A stretch of 64,000 nucleotides of DNA from DASQZT01 sp035638575. Lineage in GTDB: Bacteria; Acidobacteriota; Terriglobia; Bryobacterales; Bryobacteraceae. The notes beneath the pieces are model-generated. The model saw only the letters and a program-made list of their open reading frames with translations. It ran no database searches and was not told where the DNA came from. Where the stretch lies: positions 11,490-75,489 of the forward strand of contig DASQZT010000201.1 of NCBI GenBank assembly GCA_035638575.1, written 5' to 3'. The stretch's first letter is position 1; every line of letters starts with the position of its first letter. Both the position numbers and the translations under genes were made by a program. Below, piece by piece: positions 25,912 through 35,839 of this stretch.

Positions 25912-28590
25912 TCACGGTAGCGGAATCCGATACAGGTTGCGGTGTACGCTCTCGCGAACAAAAGCGTAAATGTCGGCCGTCGGGCCAGATACGACGTCCC
26001 CCACCGGGATGATCCGCACTCCCGGCAGCTTTGCCAGTTCCGGGTCCGAGGGAAGATTCTTGCCAAGTGCGAAACTCGGCAACACCTCGCCTCGAGACAA
26101 CGGCAAGACGTAGGCCTTCGCCCTGGTACCGTTCACGCCGACCAGAAATAAATGCTTCCCATCTCCGCTCCACCGCAGCCAGTCCGGGGGGTGGAGACGC
26201 GTCAAAAGCGGCGCGCCGCCCCCGGTCGGCAGGAGTACCTCACCTTCGCTTGACGCGCCGAGCAGAAGCCACTTGTGGTCCGGGTACACGCCGAACACAT
26301 CGACGACCGGCGTTTCGAACACTTTTCGCAGCTCGCTGCCGTCCTCCCGCACGCTGTAGAGAAAGGCGGAGGGCCCTTCGATCCTGCGGAAGAAGACCTC
26401 GCCGCTCGGGCCGAATACCGGCTGTTCCCCTTCCACGCCCGGGATTTGCCGGGGAGGCGTGCGGCGGTCGAGCGGGGTGAGCCACAGCCGAAGCTTGCCC
26501 TCGCGGTCGCGGGAGAAGAACACCACCTGGCGGCCGTCCGGAGATATGTCGTAGCCCGCACTCCAGACTGCTCCCTGGCCCGCCGATACGCCGGCCGGAA
26601 AGCCCGGCAGCAAAGGCTCGGTGTGGTTCGACCCGAGTTCCGCCACCCACAACTCGCTGCCGCTTCCCGTTCGAACCCGGTACAACAGCTTCTTTGCGTC
26701 GGGCGTAAATTTCGGCTGGAAGGCCTGGCCCTCCACCGAGATCTGCCGGTCGCCCTGGCTGTCATGCACCCAAACGCTGCTCTGCCTTTCTCCGACAGCC
26801 GTAACGAACGAGCGGCCGTCGGCCGCCATCGCGATCCCCTCCTCTTCCGTCGGTCCCGAGGTGATCTGCTCCAGCGGGCCGTCGGGAAAACGCCGTCGCC
26901 ACGTATGGAACACGCCGCCCGCATTGGAACTGAAATACATCCATTCCCCATGGGGCGACCATGCGGCAAACGTGCACTCCCCGTCGGGAGGGCCCACCTG
27001 CTTCCCCGGGGAGTTGCCCTCCGCGGGCAACAGGCGGCAGGGGTCGAAGTCGCCCCTTTCATTCATCTCCACCACCAGGATCGATTTACCGTCGGGCGAG
27101 AGATAAGATCGGTGCGCCATGCCGCGCTGGTGCGCCGGCAAATAGAGGTCGCGTTCCCCCGTCCGGTTCTCCGCGGCGGTCACCAGCCCCATGTGAAGAG
27201 GTTTCTCCTTGATCTCGGAAAACAGCAGCTTCGATCTGTCGCACCAAACCAGCCCGGCAGCGTTCGGAAGCCACACCCGGGGATCGCCTCCCAACACCGG
27301 TACGACCCACGTGTCCCAGCCCAGTGGGGGGGTGTTGGTCGAATACGCGATCCGCGATCCATCCGGTGAAAAAGCCGGGCTCATTTTATTCAGATCGTCG
27401 TGCGTGAGTTGCACCGGATCGCCGCTCGGCAACATCTTGATGTACACCTGACCCGGCCCGATGAACGTCTTTGGACCCCGAATAAAAGTCAGCATGCGGC
27501 CGTCCGGCGAGAGCGCCGGCTGGCTGACGGAATCGGCGAAATTCGTGATCTGCACCCACTCGGTGCCCGCCGGCGCGGAAGGACTACGCTTCATCCACAA
27601 GAAAGCTCCGGCGGCCGCGAGCAAAACGGCAGCCCCCGATAGGATCGCCGCGAGCGGAAAAGATCTGCGGGCAGGGGCCTGCGCGGCGGCAGACTGCGAA
27701 GCCGGCGAGAGCTTGCCGGACTCGGACTCCTCCCTCAGTTCCTCCAGCGCCAGCTTGATATCGCCGGCGTGCTGTGCGCGGCGCTCCGGATCCTTGCGCA
27801 GGCAGCGCGAGATGATCTTCTCGAGTTCAGCCGGCAGGTTCGGCGCGAGATCGACAAGCGGCTGCGGCTCCTTGTGCAGGATGGCCGAGAGCGTCGAGAG
27901 CTTGCTTCCGCCTTCGAATGCCCGGCGGCCGGTGACCATTTCGTACAGGACCGAGCCGAAAGAAAAAATATCGGAACGCGCATCCACCTTCTTGCCTTCG
28001 GCCTGCTCCGGCGACATATAGGCGATAGTGCCGACGATCGAACCCTCCTCCGTCTGAGGCGCGTCCGTAGCGGTCAGCGTCGCCGTCGCCCCCTCTGAAT
28101 CGTCGGTGGGCTCGGTCAGCTTGGCCAGGCCGAAATCGAGCAATTTCACCCGCCCGTCCTCGCCGACGATAATGTTGGCGGGCTTGAGATCGCGATGGAC
28201 GATTCCGGCCGAGTGGGCGCGCGCCAGGGCATCGGCAATCTGAATGGAATATTTCAGAGTGTTTTTCAGCGGCAGGCCGCTCTTCCCGATCAACTGGTCG
28301 AGCGTCTTGCCCGCGACGAACTCCATCGCAATGAAATCCGTGCCTTCGGAAGAACTGATGTCGTAGATGTGGATGATGTTGGGGTGATTCAGTGCCGAGG
28401 CGGCCTTGGCTTCCTGCACGAAGCGGCGCTTGCGCTCGGGGCTGCTGGTGGCATCGGCGCGCAGGATTTTGATGGCCACCGGCCGGTCCAGATGAGTATC
28501 AAACGCCCGGTAGACCAAACCCATGCCGCCCTCGCCGAGCTTTGCTTCAATCCGGTAGTGGCCCAGGGCCTGGCCGATCATTGGGTTCAT
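25912..28590 (-). CDS. Transmembrane Ser/Thr protein kinase with C-terminal TolB/WD40-like propeller
   Basis: 892 residues. Kinase domain about 10-290: glycine loop GEGGMG (19-24), Lys41 in VAIKIL, HRDLKPAN (132-139), DFG (152-154), and YMSPEQAEGKKVDARSDIFS in the activation/APE region. One membrane helix follows (about 311-333), then a large propeller with repeated 'SPDGRxxxF' units (PALSPDGRMLTFIRG, PAFSPDGSRIAYST, DISPDGRQVVFFSRD). The arrangement puts the kinase in the cytoplasm and the propeller outside, a common acidobacterial receptor-kinase layout. The ligand is unknown. The 250 bases downstream hold only a 7-bp hairpin (25763-25781) with no T-run. Confidence 0.92.
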   Translation of the reverse strand: MNPMIGQALGHYRIEAKLGEGGMGLVYRAFDTHLDRPVAIKILRADATSSPERKRRFVQEAKAASALNHPNIIHIYDISSSEGTDFIAMEFVAGKTLDQLIGKSGLPLKNTLKYSIQIADALARAHSAGIVHRDLKPANIIVGEDGRVKLLDFGLAKLTEPTDDSEGATATLTATDAPQTEEGSIVGTIAYMSPEQAEGKKVDARSDIFSFGSVLYEMVTGRRAFEGGSKLSTLSAILHKEPQPLVDLAPNLPAELEKIISRCLRKDPERRAQHAGDIKLALEELREESESGKLSPASQSAAAQAPARRSFPLAAILSGAAVLLAAAGAFLWMKRSPSAPAGTEWVQITNFADSVSQPALSPDGRMLTFIRGPKTFIGPGQVYIKMLPSGDPVQLTHDDLNKMSPAFSPDGSRIAYSTNTPPLGWDTWVVPVLGGDPRVWLPNAAGLVWCDRSKLLFSEIKEKPLHMGLVTAAENRTGERDLYLPAHQRGMAHRSYLSPDGKSILVVEMNERGDFDPCRLLPAEGNSPGKQVGPPDGECTFAAWSPHGEWMYFSSNAGGVFHTWRRRFPDGPLEQITSGPTEEEGIAMAADGRSFVTAVGERQSSVWVHDSQGDRQISVEGQAFQPKFTPDAKKLLYRVRTGSGSELWVAELGSNHTEPLLPGFPAGVSAGQGAVWSAGYDISPDGRQVVFFSRDREGKLRLWLTPLDRRTPPRQIPGVEGEQPVFGPSGEVFFRRIEGPSAFLYSVREDGSELRKVFETPVVDVFGVYPDHKWLLLGASSEGEVLLPTGGGAPLLTRLHPPDWLRWSGDGKHLFLVGVNGTRAKAYVLPLSRGEVLPSFALGKNLPSDPELAKLPGVRIIPVGDVVSGPTADIYAFVRESVHRNLYRIPLP

Positions 28591-28832
28591 GTCAGGACCT
28601 ACCTCTTGACCGAGTCGCCGGAAAATGAGCGACGGACTGTTGCGGGCGCATGAGGCGACTTCAGGAATGGTATCATTTTCCGGCCAGCCGGAGGTTGGCG
28701 TTTCCGGTCAACCTGACGCGTAACGCCCTAACCGTTGAGTTGACGGCGCCGGGTTCTTGGCGCGAAATCCCCTTTCGCACGTGGCTGTCGATCATGAAGC
28801 GGCTTCGGCTGTTCTTTGGAGCCATTTCCGCC

Positions 28833-29042
28833 CTACGCCGGACCCTCGGGGTTTGCCGGAGGCGGCGTCAGCGCGCGCAAAACCCCAGACCTGAGCGGCG
28901 GAAGATCGTCCATGACCGTATTCCATACCGTTTCGACTTCCACTCTGTCGTAGCGATGCCGGAGCCAGTTGCCGATGCCACGGATGTTGTGCCACGGCAA
29001 GCCAGTTTGGCGATGATTGTGGACTTGTCCATGCTGCGATCC
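28833..29042 (-). pseudogene. HepT-like (HEPN, DUF86) C-terminal remnant
   Basis: In the gap between the kinase and CheB/CheR genes (28591-29132), one minus-strand frame of 69 codons resembles the end of HepT toxins: LPWHNIRGIGNWLRHRYDR, then VETVWNTVMDDLPPL. HepT proteins normally read 'PW..I.GMRN.LAH.Y' here; the Arg of the RNase motif (R-x4-H-x-Y) is Gly in this copy, while His and Tyr remain. There is no start codon, a TAG precedes it at 29043-29045, and no MntA partner is found. It is best read as the leftover of a HEPN/MNT toxin-antitoxin module. The remaining bases of the gap show nothing I recognise. Confidence 0.6.
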
Positions 29043-29132
29043 TACTTTATATTCTCCCTCACCTCATCATCCCGGCGGGCAGGCAACCGGGGTGCCACGC
29101 CCCACTCAGGGAGTCAGTGAGCAGCATCCGGA

Positions 29133-32100
29133 CTAAGAAGGACTTGGCGAATCGAGGACCTCTCGCACTTTGAGTGCCAGGTCGGTCGGAGTAAAAGGCT
29201 TCTGCAGGAACGGCATCCCTGACTGGACACCTTCCTGCAGAACCACATCCGGGATGTGGCCGGACATGAACAGCACTTTCATATCGGGCCGCAGGACCAG
29301 GGCGCTCTCGGCAAGCTCGCGGCCCCCGAGTTCCGGCATCACGACATCGCTGAGAAGCAGGTCGATCCTCCCCTGGTGGGTTTGGCACACAGACAGCCCT
29401 TCGCGCCCATCGCGAGCTTCGACGACCACGTAGCCGCTGGCCTCCAGGACCCTTCGCGCCAGCTTGCGGACGATTTCTTCATCCTCGACCAGCAGGACAA
29501 CTTCGGCGGAACCCTTGGGCGCCTCGGCGAGACCGCGAGCCGCATGCTCGACGCGGTCGGAAGCGCCTGCCACAGCCGGCAGGAGTACCCGGAACCTGCT
29601 GCCCTGCCCGAGTTCGGAGTCGCACCAGATCGCGCCGCCGCTCTGCTCGACGATGCCGAGCACCGTCGCCAGGCCCAGACCCGTTCCTTTGCCGGTCTCC
29701 TTGGTGGTGAAGAATGGCTCGAAGACCAGGGCCTGCATCTCGGGGCCCATGCCGATGCCGGTATCCGAAACAGCCAGCTCGACGTATCGGCCGGCCGCGA
29801 GGTGGCGCAGGTGAGCGTCCGCCTCGGCAAGGGTCGCATTTGCCGTCAGGATGGTCAGGGTGCCTCCCGTGGGCATGGCGTCCCGGGCGTTCAGGCAAAG
29901 GTTCATCACCACGCGCCCGATCTCGCCGGGGTCGGCCCTCACCAGCCAGAGGCCGGCAGCGGGACGGACGACGACCTTGATCTCCTCGCCCACCACGCGG
30001 CGCAGCATTCTCTCGAAATCCGCGACCACGACATTCATGTCGAATACCTTGGGTTGCAGGACTTTCCGCCGGCTAAAAGCAAGCAATTGATCGGTGAGAG
30101 CGGCCGCCCTTTCCCCGGCGGTTTCGATCTCATGCAGGTACTCCTTCGCCTGGTGATCACTATCGAGAGTATCGGCGAGGAGATGGGTGTAGCCGATGAT
30201 GGCCGTCAGCAGGTTGTTGAAGTCATGCGCCACGCCGCCCGCGAGCCGGCCGATTGCCTCCATCTTCTGGGCCTGGCGAAGAGCTTCCTCGCCTTTGCGC
30301 AAAGTCTTCTCGGCCTCCTTGCGCGCGGTGACATCGTCAATCGCGAGGAGAATCATGTCGAGATGACCGAGGCGGCAGCCGCTGAGCATCAAGACCCGGT
30401 GCCCGATGCCCGGAAAGTCCAGCTCGAACTCAAAATCATCAAACGAGTTGTTGACCGGCAGGACGCGACCGAGCAGATCCCGGACAGCGGGAACGTCCCA
30501 ACCACCGCCCGAAACCGAATTGAGGAGCTGACCTTCGGCCTCACGCGCCGATAGCTGAAATGTCTGCAAGAACGACTGGTTGGCGGTCCTGATCCGCAAT
30601 TCGGAATCGAGCACCAGGAGGGGCTCCCTGACGGTCTCGACAATCGACATCGTGAGGTTGCCCGCCTCGCGGAGCGCGATGTTCTTGGACTCCAGCTCCT
30701 GGTTGATGGTGACCAGTTCCTCATTGGTGGATTGCAGCTCTTCCTTGGCCGTCTCCAGTTCCTCGTTGAGGCTTTGCAGCTCTTCGTTTGTCGAGAGCGC
30801 CTCTTCGGTAGCGTTTTGGCTCTCCGCGTTGGATGTCTGGTATTCCTCGATGACCGAGTGAAGCCGCCGGCGGGCCTCCGCCAGGTCTTGCTTCAGCTTG
30901 GCGATCTGGCGGTCCCTGCCGTCCGCAGATCCCTCGCGCCCGGGTAGCCCTTCCTGGGATTCCGCAACGGGTTCCGGCACGGCCACTGCCGGCTCGAAAA
31001 GGACCAGGGAGGCGCGTTTCTGCTTGCCGTATAACGGCGTCACCTCGATGTTCACTTCGCCGGAACGGCCGTCGCATTCGTGCCGTACACGCTCCCGGCG
31101 CACCGCCTCGCCACTTTCCGCCGCCTCGCGAGCGAGTTTCTCCACCTCGAGGAAGAGACCGGTATCCGGTAAGAGTTTCAACAAATGGAAGCTCACTTTT
31201 CCTGCCGGTAATCTGAGGTACGGAGTTGCGGGCCCCCGAATCTCGAGCACCTCCAGGTCTTCGTCCACTACAACGCCGGACGGGCCGTACTTCGACAGGA
31301 GTATGCGATCGACCTCTTTCCCCATGTCTACGCCGTCCCAGAGTCCGGCATTCGGCGCCCGAGCCGGCTCTTTGCGAGCTTCGGCGCCAGAACGGGAAGC
31401 GGCGGTGCGAGTGCGATACCGGTATACCCTTCTCCCGGTCTCCTTTTTCGAGTAGATTCTGTGTTCGCTGTCTACGATGGAGAACAGCTCGTCGGATGGA
31501 CCCGCTTCGGAACGCCCCAGGATGAGGAATCCGCGCGGGTTGAGCGCGTAATGGAACATGGGGATGATTTCCCCTTGAACGGCTTCCAGGTAAATCAGCA
31601 CGTTGCGGCAACTGATCAGGTCCAATTTCGAGAAAGGAGGGTCCCCGATCAGATTATGCCTGCTGAATACACACGTCTCACGCAAGGACTTGCTGATCTG
31701 ATAGCCCCCTTGAATCCTCGTAAAGTGGCGATTCAATCGCTCCGGGCCGACATCCGCGGCGATACTCTCCAGGTACTGGCCGCCGCGGGCCTTCTCCAGG
31801 GCGGACTCGCTGATATCGGTAGCGAAGATCTGGACGCGGACGGAATCGTCTTGTTCATTCACGTGCTCCCGCAACGCTATGGCAATCGAGTAGGCCTCCT
31901 CTCCGGTGGCGCATCCGGGCACCCAGATCCGGATCGGCGTGTCGGCGGGCCGATCCTGAAGTATCTGGGGGAATACGTGCTTCTTCAACATCTCGAAGGA
32001 GTCCGGATCGCGGAAAAAGCCGGTGACGCTGATGAGGAGATCTCGCTGGAGCGCGCTGCGCTCGCCGGGATCGCGCTCCAGCTGAGAGAGGTACTCCTCG

Positions 32101-32879
32101 ATGCCGGCTACGTTGCGCAAAGTCATGCGCCGCAGGATTCGGCGGTGGATCGTCGTTTTCCGGTAAAGCGAGAAATCCACGCCCGTCGCCTCCATCATCA
32201 AAGTGAAGATCGGGCGGAATTGATCTTCCGCCTCGCGGGGCGGGGTCTCCTGTTCCGCGCGTTCGGGAGCGGCGAAATAAGGACTCCGCGCGATCCGTAC
32301 CAGCTCCGTGGCAATCCGCTCCGGGGACAAGACGAAATCGACGCGAGTGGCCGCCTTCGCCATCTGCGGCATGGTGGGGAACTCCGCGGTGGCCGGTTCC
32401 TGCACGAAGGTGACCCCGCCGGCCTCTTTCACCGCCTGCAGGCCGCCCGAGCCGTCGGTGCCGGTGCCGGAGAGAATCACGCCAATGGCCCCGCTGCCGC
32501 AGTCCCGCGCCAGGGATCGCAGAAAGTGGTCGATGGGCATGTGCGGTCCCGGCACTTGCCCGCGGGGCGTCAGCCTCAGGACTCGATTGGCGATCGCGAG
32601 TTCGGCGTTGGGCGGTATGACGTAGACATGGTTCGGTTCCGCCGGCGTGCCGTCGGCCGCCTCCCTGACGGGCATCTCGGTGGCACGCCCGAGGATGTCG
32701 CTCAGGCTGCTGTGGTGCGTGGGATCGAGGTGCTGGATGAGTACGACCGCAAAGCCCGTGTCGGGAGGCAGATGACTCAGCAGGAGCTTGAAGGCCTCCA
32801 GCCCGCCGGCTGAAGCTCCTATGCCAACTACGGGTATGCCAGCAGTTGTGTCGACACTACTCGGCTGCTTGTCGTGCAT
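29133..32879 (-). CDS. CheB-CheR-PAS-histidine kinase-receiver hybrid sensor
   Basis: 1248 residues. CheB methylesterase first (about 15-195): catalytic Ser23 in GASAGG, His50 in IQHLDP, Asp142 in GTGTDGS, all intact. CheR methyltransferase next (about 220-480: WVPGCATGEEAYSIAIAL, ATDISESALEKAR, DLISCRNVLIYL). A long coiled coil (about 650-725, SLNEELETAKEELQSTNEEL) leads to a PAS domain, a HisKA domain with phospho-acceptor His885 (GGVAHDFNNLL), a HATPase domain (NARDAMPTGG, GKGTGLGLATV) and a C-terminal receiver (LVEDEEIV, SDVVMPELGG with the Asp near 1177). No membrane segment or chemoreceptor is present, so it is a cytosolic signalling hub of unknown input. Confidence 0.95.
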   Translation of the reverse strand: MHDKQPSSVDTTAGIPVVGIGASAGGLEAFKLLLSHLPPDTGFAVVLIQHLDPTHHSSLSDILGRATEMPVREAADGTPAEPNHVYVIPPNAELAIANRVLRLTPRGQVPGPHMPIDHFLRSLARDCGSGAIGVILSGTGTDGSGGLQAVKEAGGVTFVQEPATAEFPTMPQMAKAATRVDFVLSPERIATELVRIARSPYFAAPERAEQETPPREAEDQFRPIFTLMMEATGVDFSLYRKTTIHRRILRRMTLRNVAGIEEYLSQLERDPGERSALQRDLLISVTGFFRDPDSFEMLKKHVFPQILQDRPADTPIRIWVPGCATGEEAYSIAIALREHVNEQDDSVRVQIFATDISESALEKARGGQYLESIAADVGPERLNRHFTRIQGGYQISKSLRETCVFSRHNLIGDPPFSKLDLISCRNVLIYLEAVQGEIIPMFHYALNPRGFLILGRSEAGPSDELFSIVDSEHRIYSKKETGRRVYRYRTRTAASRSGAEARKEPARAPNAGLWDGVDMGKEVDRILLSKYGPSGVVVDEDLEVLEIRGPATPYLRLPAGKVSFHLLKLLPDTGLFLEVEKLAREAAESGEAVRRERVRHECDGRSGEVNIEVTPLYGKQKRASLVLFEPAVAVPEPVAESQEGLPGREGSADGRDRQIAKLKQDLAEARRRLHSVIEEYQTSNAESQNATEEALSTNEELQSLNEELETAKEELQSTNEELVTINQELESKNIALREAGNLTMSIVETVREPLLVLDSELRIRTANQSFLQTFQLSAREAEGQLLNSVSGGGWDVPAVRDLLGRVLPVNNSFDDFEFELDFPGIGHRVLMLSGCRLGHLDMILLAIDDVTARKEAEKTLRKGEEALRQAQKMEAIGRLAGGVAHDFNNLLTAIIGYTHLLADTLDSDHQAKEYLHEIETAGERAAALTDQLLAFSRRKVLQPKVFDMNVVVADFERMLRRVVGEEIKVVVRPAAGLWLVRADPGEIGRVVMNLCLNARDAMPTGGTLTILTANATLAEADAHLRHLAAGRYVELAVSDTGIGMGPEMQALVFEPFFTTKETGKGTGLGLATVLGIVEQSGGAIWCDSELGQGSRFRVLLPAVAGASDRVEHAARGLAEAPKGSAEVVLLVEDEEIVRKLARRVLEASGYVVVEARDGREGLSVCQTHQGRIDLLLSDVVMPELGGRELAESALVLRPDMKVLFMSGHIPDVVLQEGVQSGMPFLQKPFTPTDLALKVREVLDSPSPS

Positions 32880-32986
32880 CGTTGGTTTCCAAACCTCCAG
32901 CTCCGCACAGACAGGCGGCCCAAACCTAATATTTTTGTATTGTACGTTAAATTACGTTGGCATGTCCAGGCATAGTTTACTGCGGC

Positions 32987-35839
32987 TCACCGGGTGTACT
33001 TCACCCAGATGGGACTAGACCACGCCATGTTGCGGTCGGCCTGAATGACGCGCACGTAATACCAGCTTTCCACGGGCGCGGAGGGCCCCGTGGTATCGGT
33101 GTAGTCGAACTCGGCCGACGCTGCATTCGGCTCGGTCTTGTAGATGAACTTGCCGTCCTTGACGATCTCGATGCTCTGGATCGGCCCCGTGCCGAGGGCC
33201 TTCACGTGCAGAATGGGGGCGGCGGCGGCCTCGAAGGCATCGCCCATCATCCACTCATGGCCTTGGCGGTCGCGCGCGCGATAATCCAGAACGATATTGT
33301 CCGTAGCTCCGTAGGCGTGGCGCTTGCGCATGCTCTCGACAATGTCCCGCCGCACCGTCGAAGGCGTGTAGATCATGGTATAAGACGAGTGAGTCGATAT
33401 GTGGTCGGAGCTGGATTCCATCCCCAGCTTATAGCCTTTGGCCAGCGCGTTCCAAAAGAAACCCGCGGGACGGTAAGGGCCGTGCGAGGTGACGGTGTAT
33501 CCTTCCGACTCGGCCCGCGGCGCGCCTTCGTACTCGTAGTTCGCGTGATAGCCCTGGTAGATCTCGACCAGCGGTTCGACCTCGGGATCATTGTCGCGGT
33601 AATCGCTCCCCTGGTCGGTGGCGAGCGAATGCAGCATGCAGATGCCGCGGTTCTGCTTGAGGTAGGGGTACAGGATCGGGCCGGAGTTCACCGTGTTCTG
33701 GTTCTCCGCCGGGGAGATGGGCAGCACCTTGACGCCGCGCTCGGCAAACACCACGTTGCGATGGCCGTTGGGGTAGGGCACGCTCCGCTCGTAGCCGAAC
33801 AGCGGGGTGAACCCGCCGGGGATGTGGAACAGGTCGATGGCCTTTTCGGTGCGCCACCACGTGTACTCCTCGCTGCCCGCGTTGTGATCGGAGACGATGC
33901 CGGTGTCCATGCGGGCGGCGTCGATCATGTAGCGGAAGTAGTCTTCGAGCGAGCCGTCGCCCGGGCCGTCGGGCGAGATCTCGGTGTGGCGGTGGAAATC
34001 GCCGCGCAGGATGCGCAGTTCGCCGCCGCCGGCCTGCGCGCGGTAGTCGCGGGCACGGCGGACGTCGGCGGTTTCGTTGGCGTGGATGGCCGCGGCGGTC
34101 CCCGGTGTTTCGGCGTAGGCCTCGAACACGGAGGCGGGCGCCGGGTCCGCCTCGACGCGCGCGAACTCGATATCGTTGTGCCGCCGATTGGGCTGGCCGG
34201 CGGCAAACGGCAGTTGGCGATTGTCGTTGGTCCACACGGCATACGCGCCGGCCGCCGTCGGGGCAAATGCGAAGGGGCCGTCGGGGCGCGTGCTGGAGAG
34301 CGGAACCGGCGCGGCGGGACGCCAGCGGTCGCCCTCGTATGCCGTGAGGAAAAGCTCCCATCGGCCGTTGTTCGCCCAGAAATCCGAGCGGTTCATGGCC
34401 GTTGAGACGCGCACCTCGAGTGCCGCCCAGATGCGGCCCGAGCCGTCCGACACCAGCTTGGGCGTTTCCACGAACCGGTCGTAACGCGCCGGGAGAGCGG
34501 CCATCAGGTCGGCCACCGGCTCCGACCATTTCCCGTTTTCCAGCACCGCCACGCGCGGGTGGCGATCGGCGTACAAGGTGGTCCCGCGCCAGGTGTCGTC
34601 GCGCGCGTAATCCTTGCCCCAGTTCGCGCCGGATTCGTCCCAGGCGAGCCACACGCGGTCCGCGCCATCGACGGCCACCGAAGCGTGCGCCTGGAAGCGC
34701 GGCGATTTGGTCACCTGCTGGATCGCCCCGAGGCTTCCGTCGGCGCCGATGCGCCGCAGAAAGAGATCGTAGTTGCCGGTGCGGTAGCTGTCCCACGCGA
34801 CGTAGAGGTTGCCCTGCGAATCGGCCGCCGCGTCGGGCATCCACGCGCTCGCGCCGCTGACTTCCTGCGCGGGACTCCAGGTGTCGCCAGCCAGCCTGCT
34901 CCACATTACGTGCGACTCGGCGTTGAGATGCGCGATCCACACCAGGTGCAGGTTGCCGCCGCGGTCGCGCACCAGCTTATGAAAGAAGTTCGGCCCGTTG
35001 CCGTTGGTCAGCTTGCGCGGCGCGCTCCACGCGCGGCCATCGTAGACTCGGGCGGCCAAGTCCCACGCTTCGCCCTGCCGCTCGGACCACACCGTCCAGA
35101 TGCGCCCGCGCGCGTCCTCGGCGATAGCCGTGCGGTAGATGTCCTGGCCCGCGGCGGTCAGCGGTTCCGCGGCGGTCCATCCGCCCGCGGTGGAGTGCGA
35201 GACCAGCACGCGGTCGCCGCCATTTTCGTAGACCTGCCAGGCGATCCACGCGGCGCCGTCGCGGGCGATGGCCAGCGACGGGTAGTCGTGTTCCACCGTG
35301 GCATTGGCGGCGCGCGCGGAAGAGACTCGCGCGGGCGCGGGCACGGCCTGCACGGTGACGTCGCCGTTTTCGAAATCGAACAGGCGGCCGCTTCTCAAAG
35401 AGTCGAGATTGAATGTGTAGGTTCCGCGGCTGGTCTGGATGGAGACCTCGGTTCCCGGAGGCGCATCCACCATCGCGGTGACGCCCTTGGGCACGATGTT
35501 CTGGACCGCGCCCGGGGTGGAAATCGGCTGCGGCCGGTCCGGCTGGTTTTCCAGGTTCGCGCGGCGCGTGACCAGCTTCCAGCCGTTGTTGCCCTGGAGC
35601 TGATCGTCGCCGAAGAAGCGCCAGGGGATGAGTTCGGTGACTCGGCCGCCGGTGAGCGCGAGCGTCCCGGAGTAGTCCGTGGCGCGCTCCTGCTTTTCGC
35701 CGAAGGTGATGCGAAACGCGTTCCGCGCGGCGGGGGCGGCTGCGGCGTTTTGCGGACTGGGGCCGTTGCCCTGGCCCCGGTACGCGAGGAATGCAAGCAC
35801 GGCGAGGGCCGTGAAGACCAGCGGAATCCATCGCTTCAT
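32987..35839 (-). CDS. Exported propeller protein with C-terminal PHP/DUF3604-like domain
   Basis: 950 residues. The first 25 residues form a signal anchor (RWIPLVFTALAVLAFLA). Residues about 175-520 have repeated beta segments of a sialidase- or WD-like propeller ('DxxGRIWxVWSE', 'DSQGNLYVAWDSY', 'GADRVWLAWDES'). Near residue 612 begins GDFHRHTEISPDG, a PHP-type metal-binding strand (HxH), with GIVSDHNAGSEEY, MLHSLATD and MESSSDHISTHSSY carrying further His/Asp ligands, as in DUF3604 proteins. A C-terminal beta domain follows. It is probably a secreted or membrane-anchored hydrolase acting on a phosphoester or other bond; the substrate is unknown. A sulfatase gene is next on the same strand. 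Confidence 0.75.
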   Translation of the reverse strand: MKRWIPLVFTALAVLAFLAYRGQGNGPSPQNAAAAPAARNAFRITFGEKQERATDYSGTLALTGGRVTELIPWRFFGDDQLQGNNGWKLVTRRANLENQPDRPQPISTPGAVQNIVPKGVTAMVDAPPGTEVSIQTSRGTYTFNLDSLRSGRLFDFENGDVTVQAVPAPARVSSARAANATVEHDYPSLAIARDGAAWIAWQVYENGGDRVLVSHSTAGGWTAAEPLTAAGQDIYRTAIAEDARGRIWTVWSERQGEAWDLAARVYDGRAWSAPRKLTNGNGPNFFHKLVRDRGGNLHLVWIAHLNAESHVMWSRLAGDTWSPAQEVSGASAWMPDAAADSQGNLYVAWDSYRTGNYDLFLRRIGADGSLGAIQQVTKSPRFQAHASVAVDGADRVWLAWDESGANWGKDYARDDTWRGTTLYADRHPRVAVLENGKWSEPVADLMAALPARYDRFVETPKLVSDGSGRIWAALEVRVSTAMNRSDFWANNGRWELFLTAYEGDRWRPAAPVPLSSTRPDGPFAFAPTAAGAYAVWTNDNRQLPFAAGQPNRRHNDIEFARVEADPAPASVFEAYAETPGTAAAIHANETADVRRARDYRAQAGGGELRILRGDFHRHTEISPDGPGDGSLEDYFRYMIDAARMDTGIVSDHNAGSEEYTWWRTEKAIDLFHIPGGFTPLFGYERSVPYPNGHRNVVFAERGVKVLPISPAENQNTVNSGPILYPYLKQNRGICMLHSLATDQGSDYRDNDPEVEPLVEIYQGYHANYEYEGAPRAESEGYTVTSHGPYRPAGFFWNALAKGYKLGMESSSDHISTHSSYTMIYTPSTVRRDIVESMRKRHAYGATDNIVLDYRARDRQGHEWMMGDAFEAAAAPILHVKALGTGPIQSIEIVKDGKFIYKTEPNAASAEFDYTDTTGPSAPVESWYYVRVIQADRNMAWSSPIWVKYTR

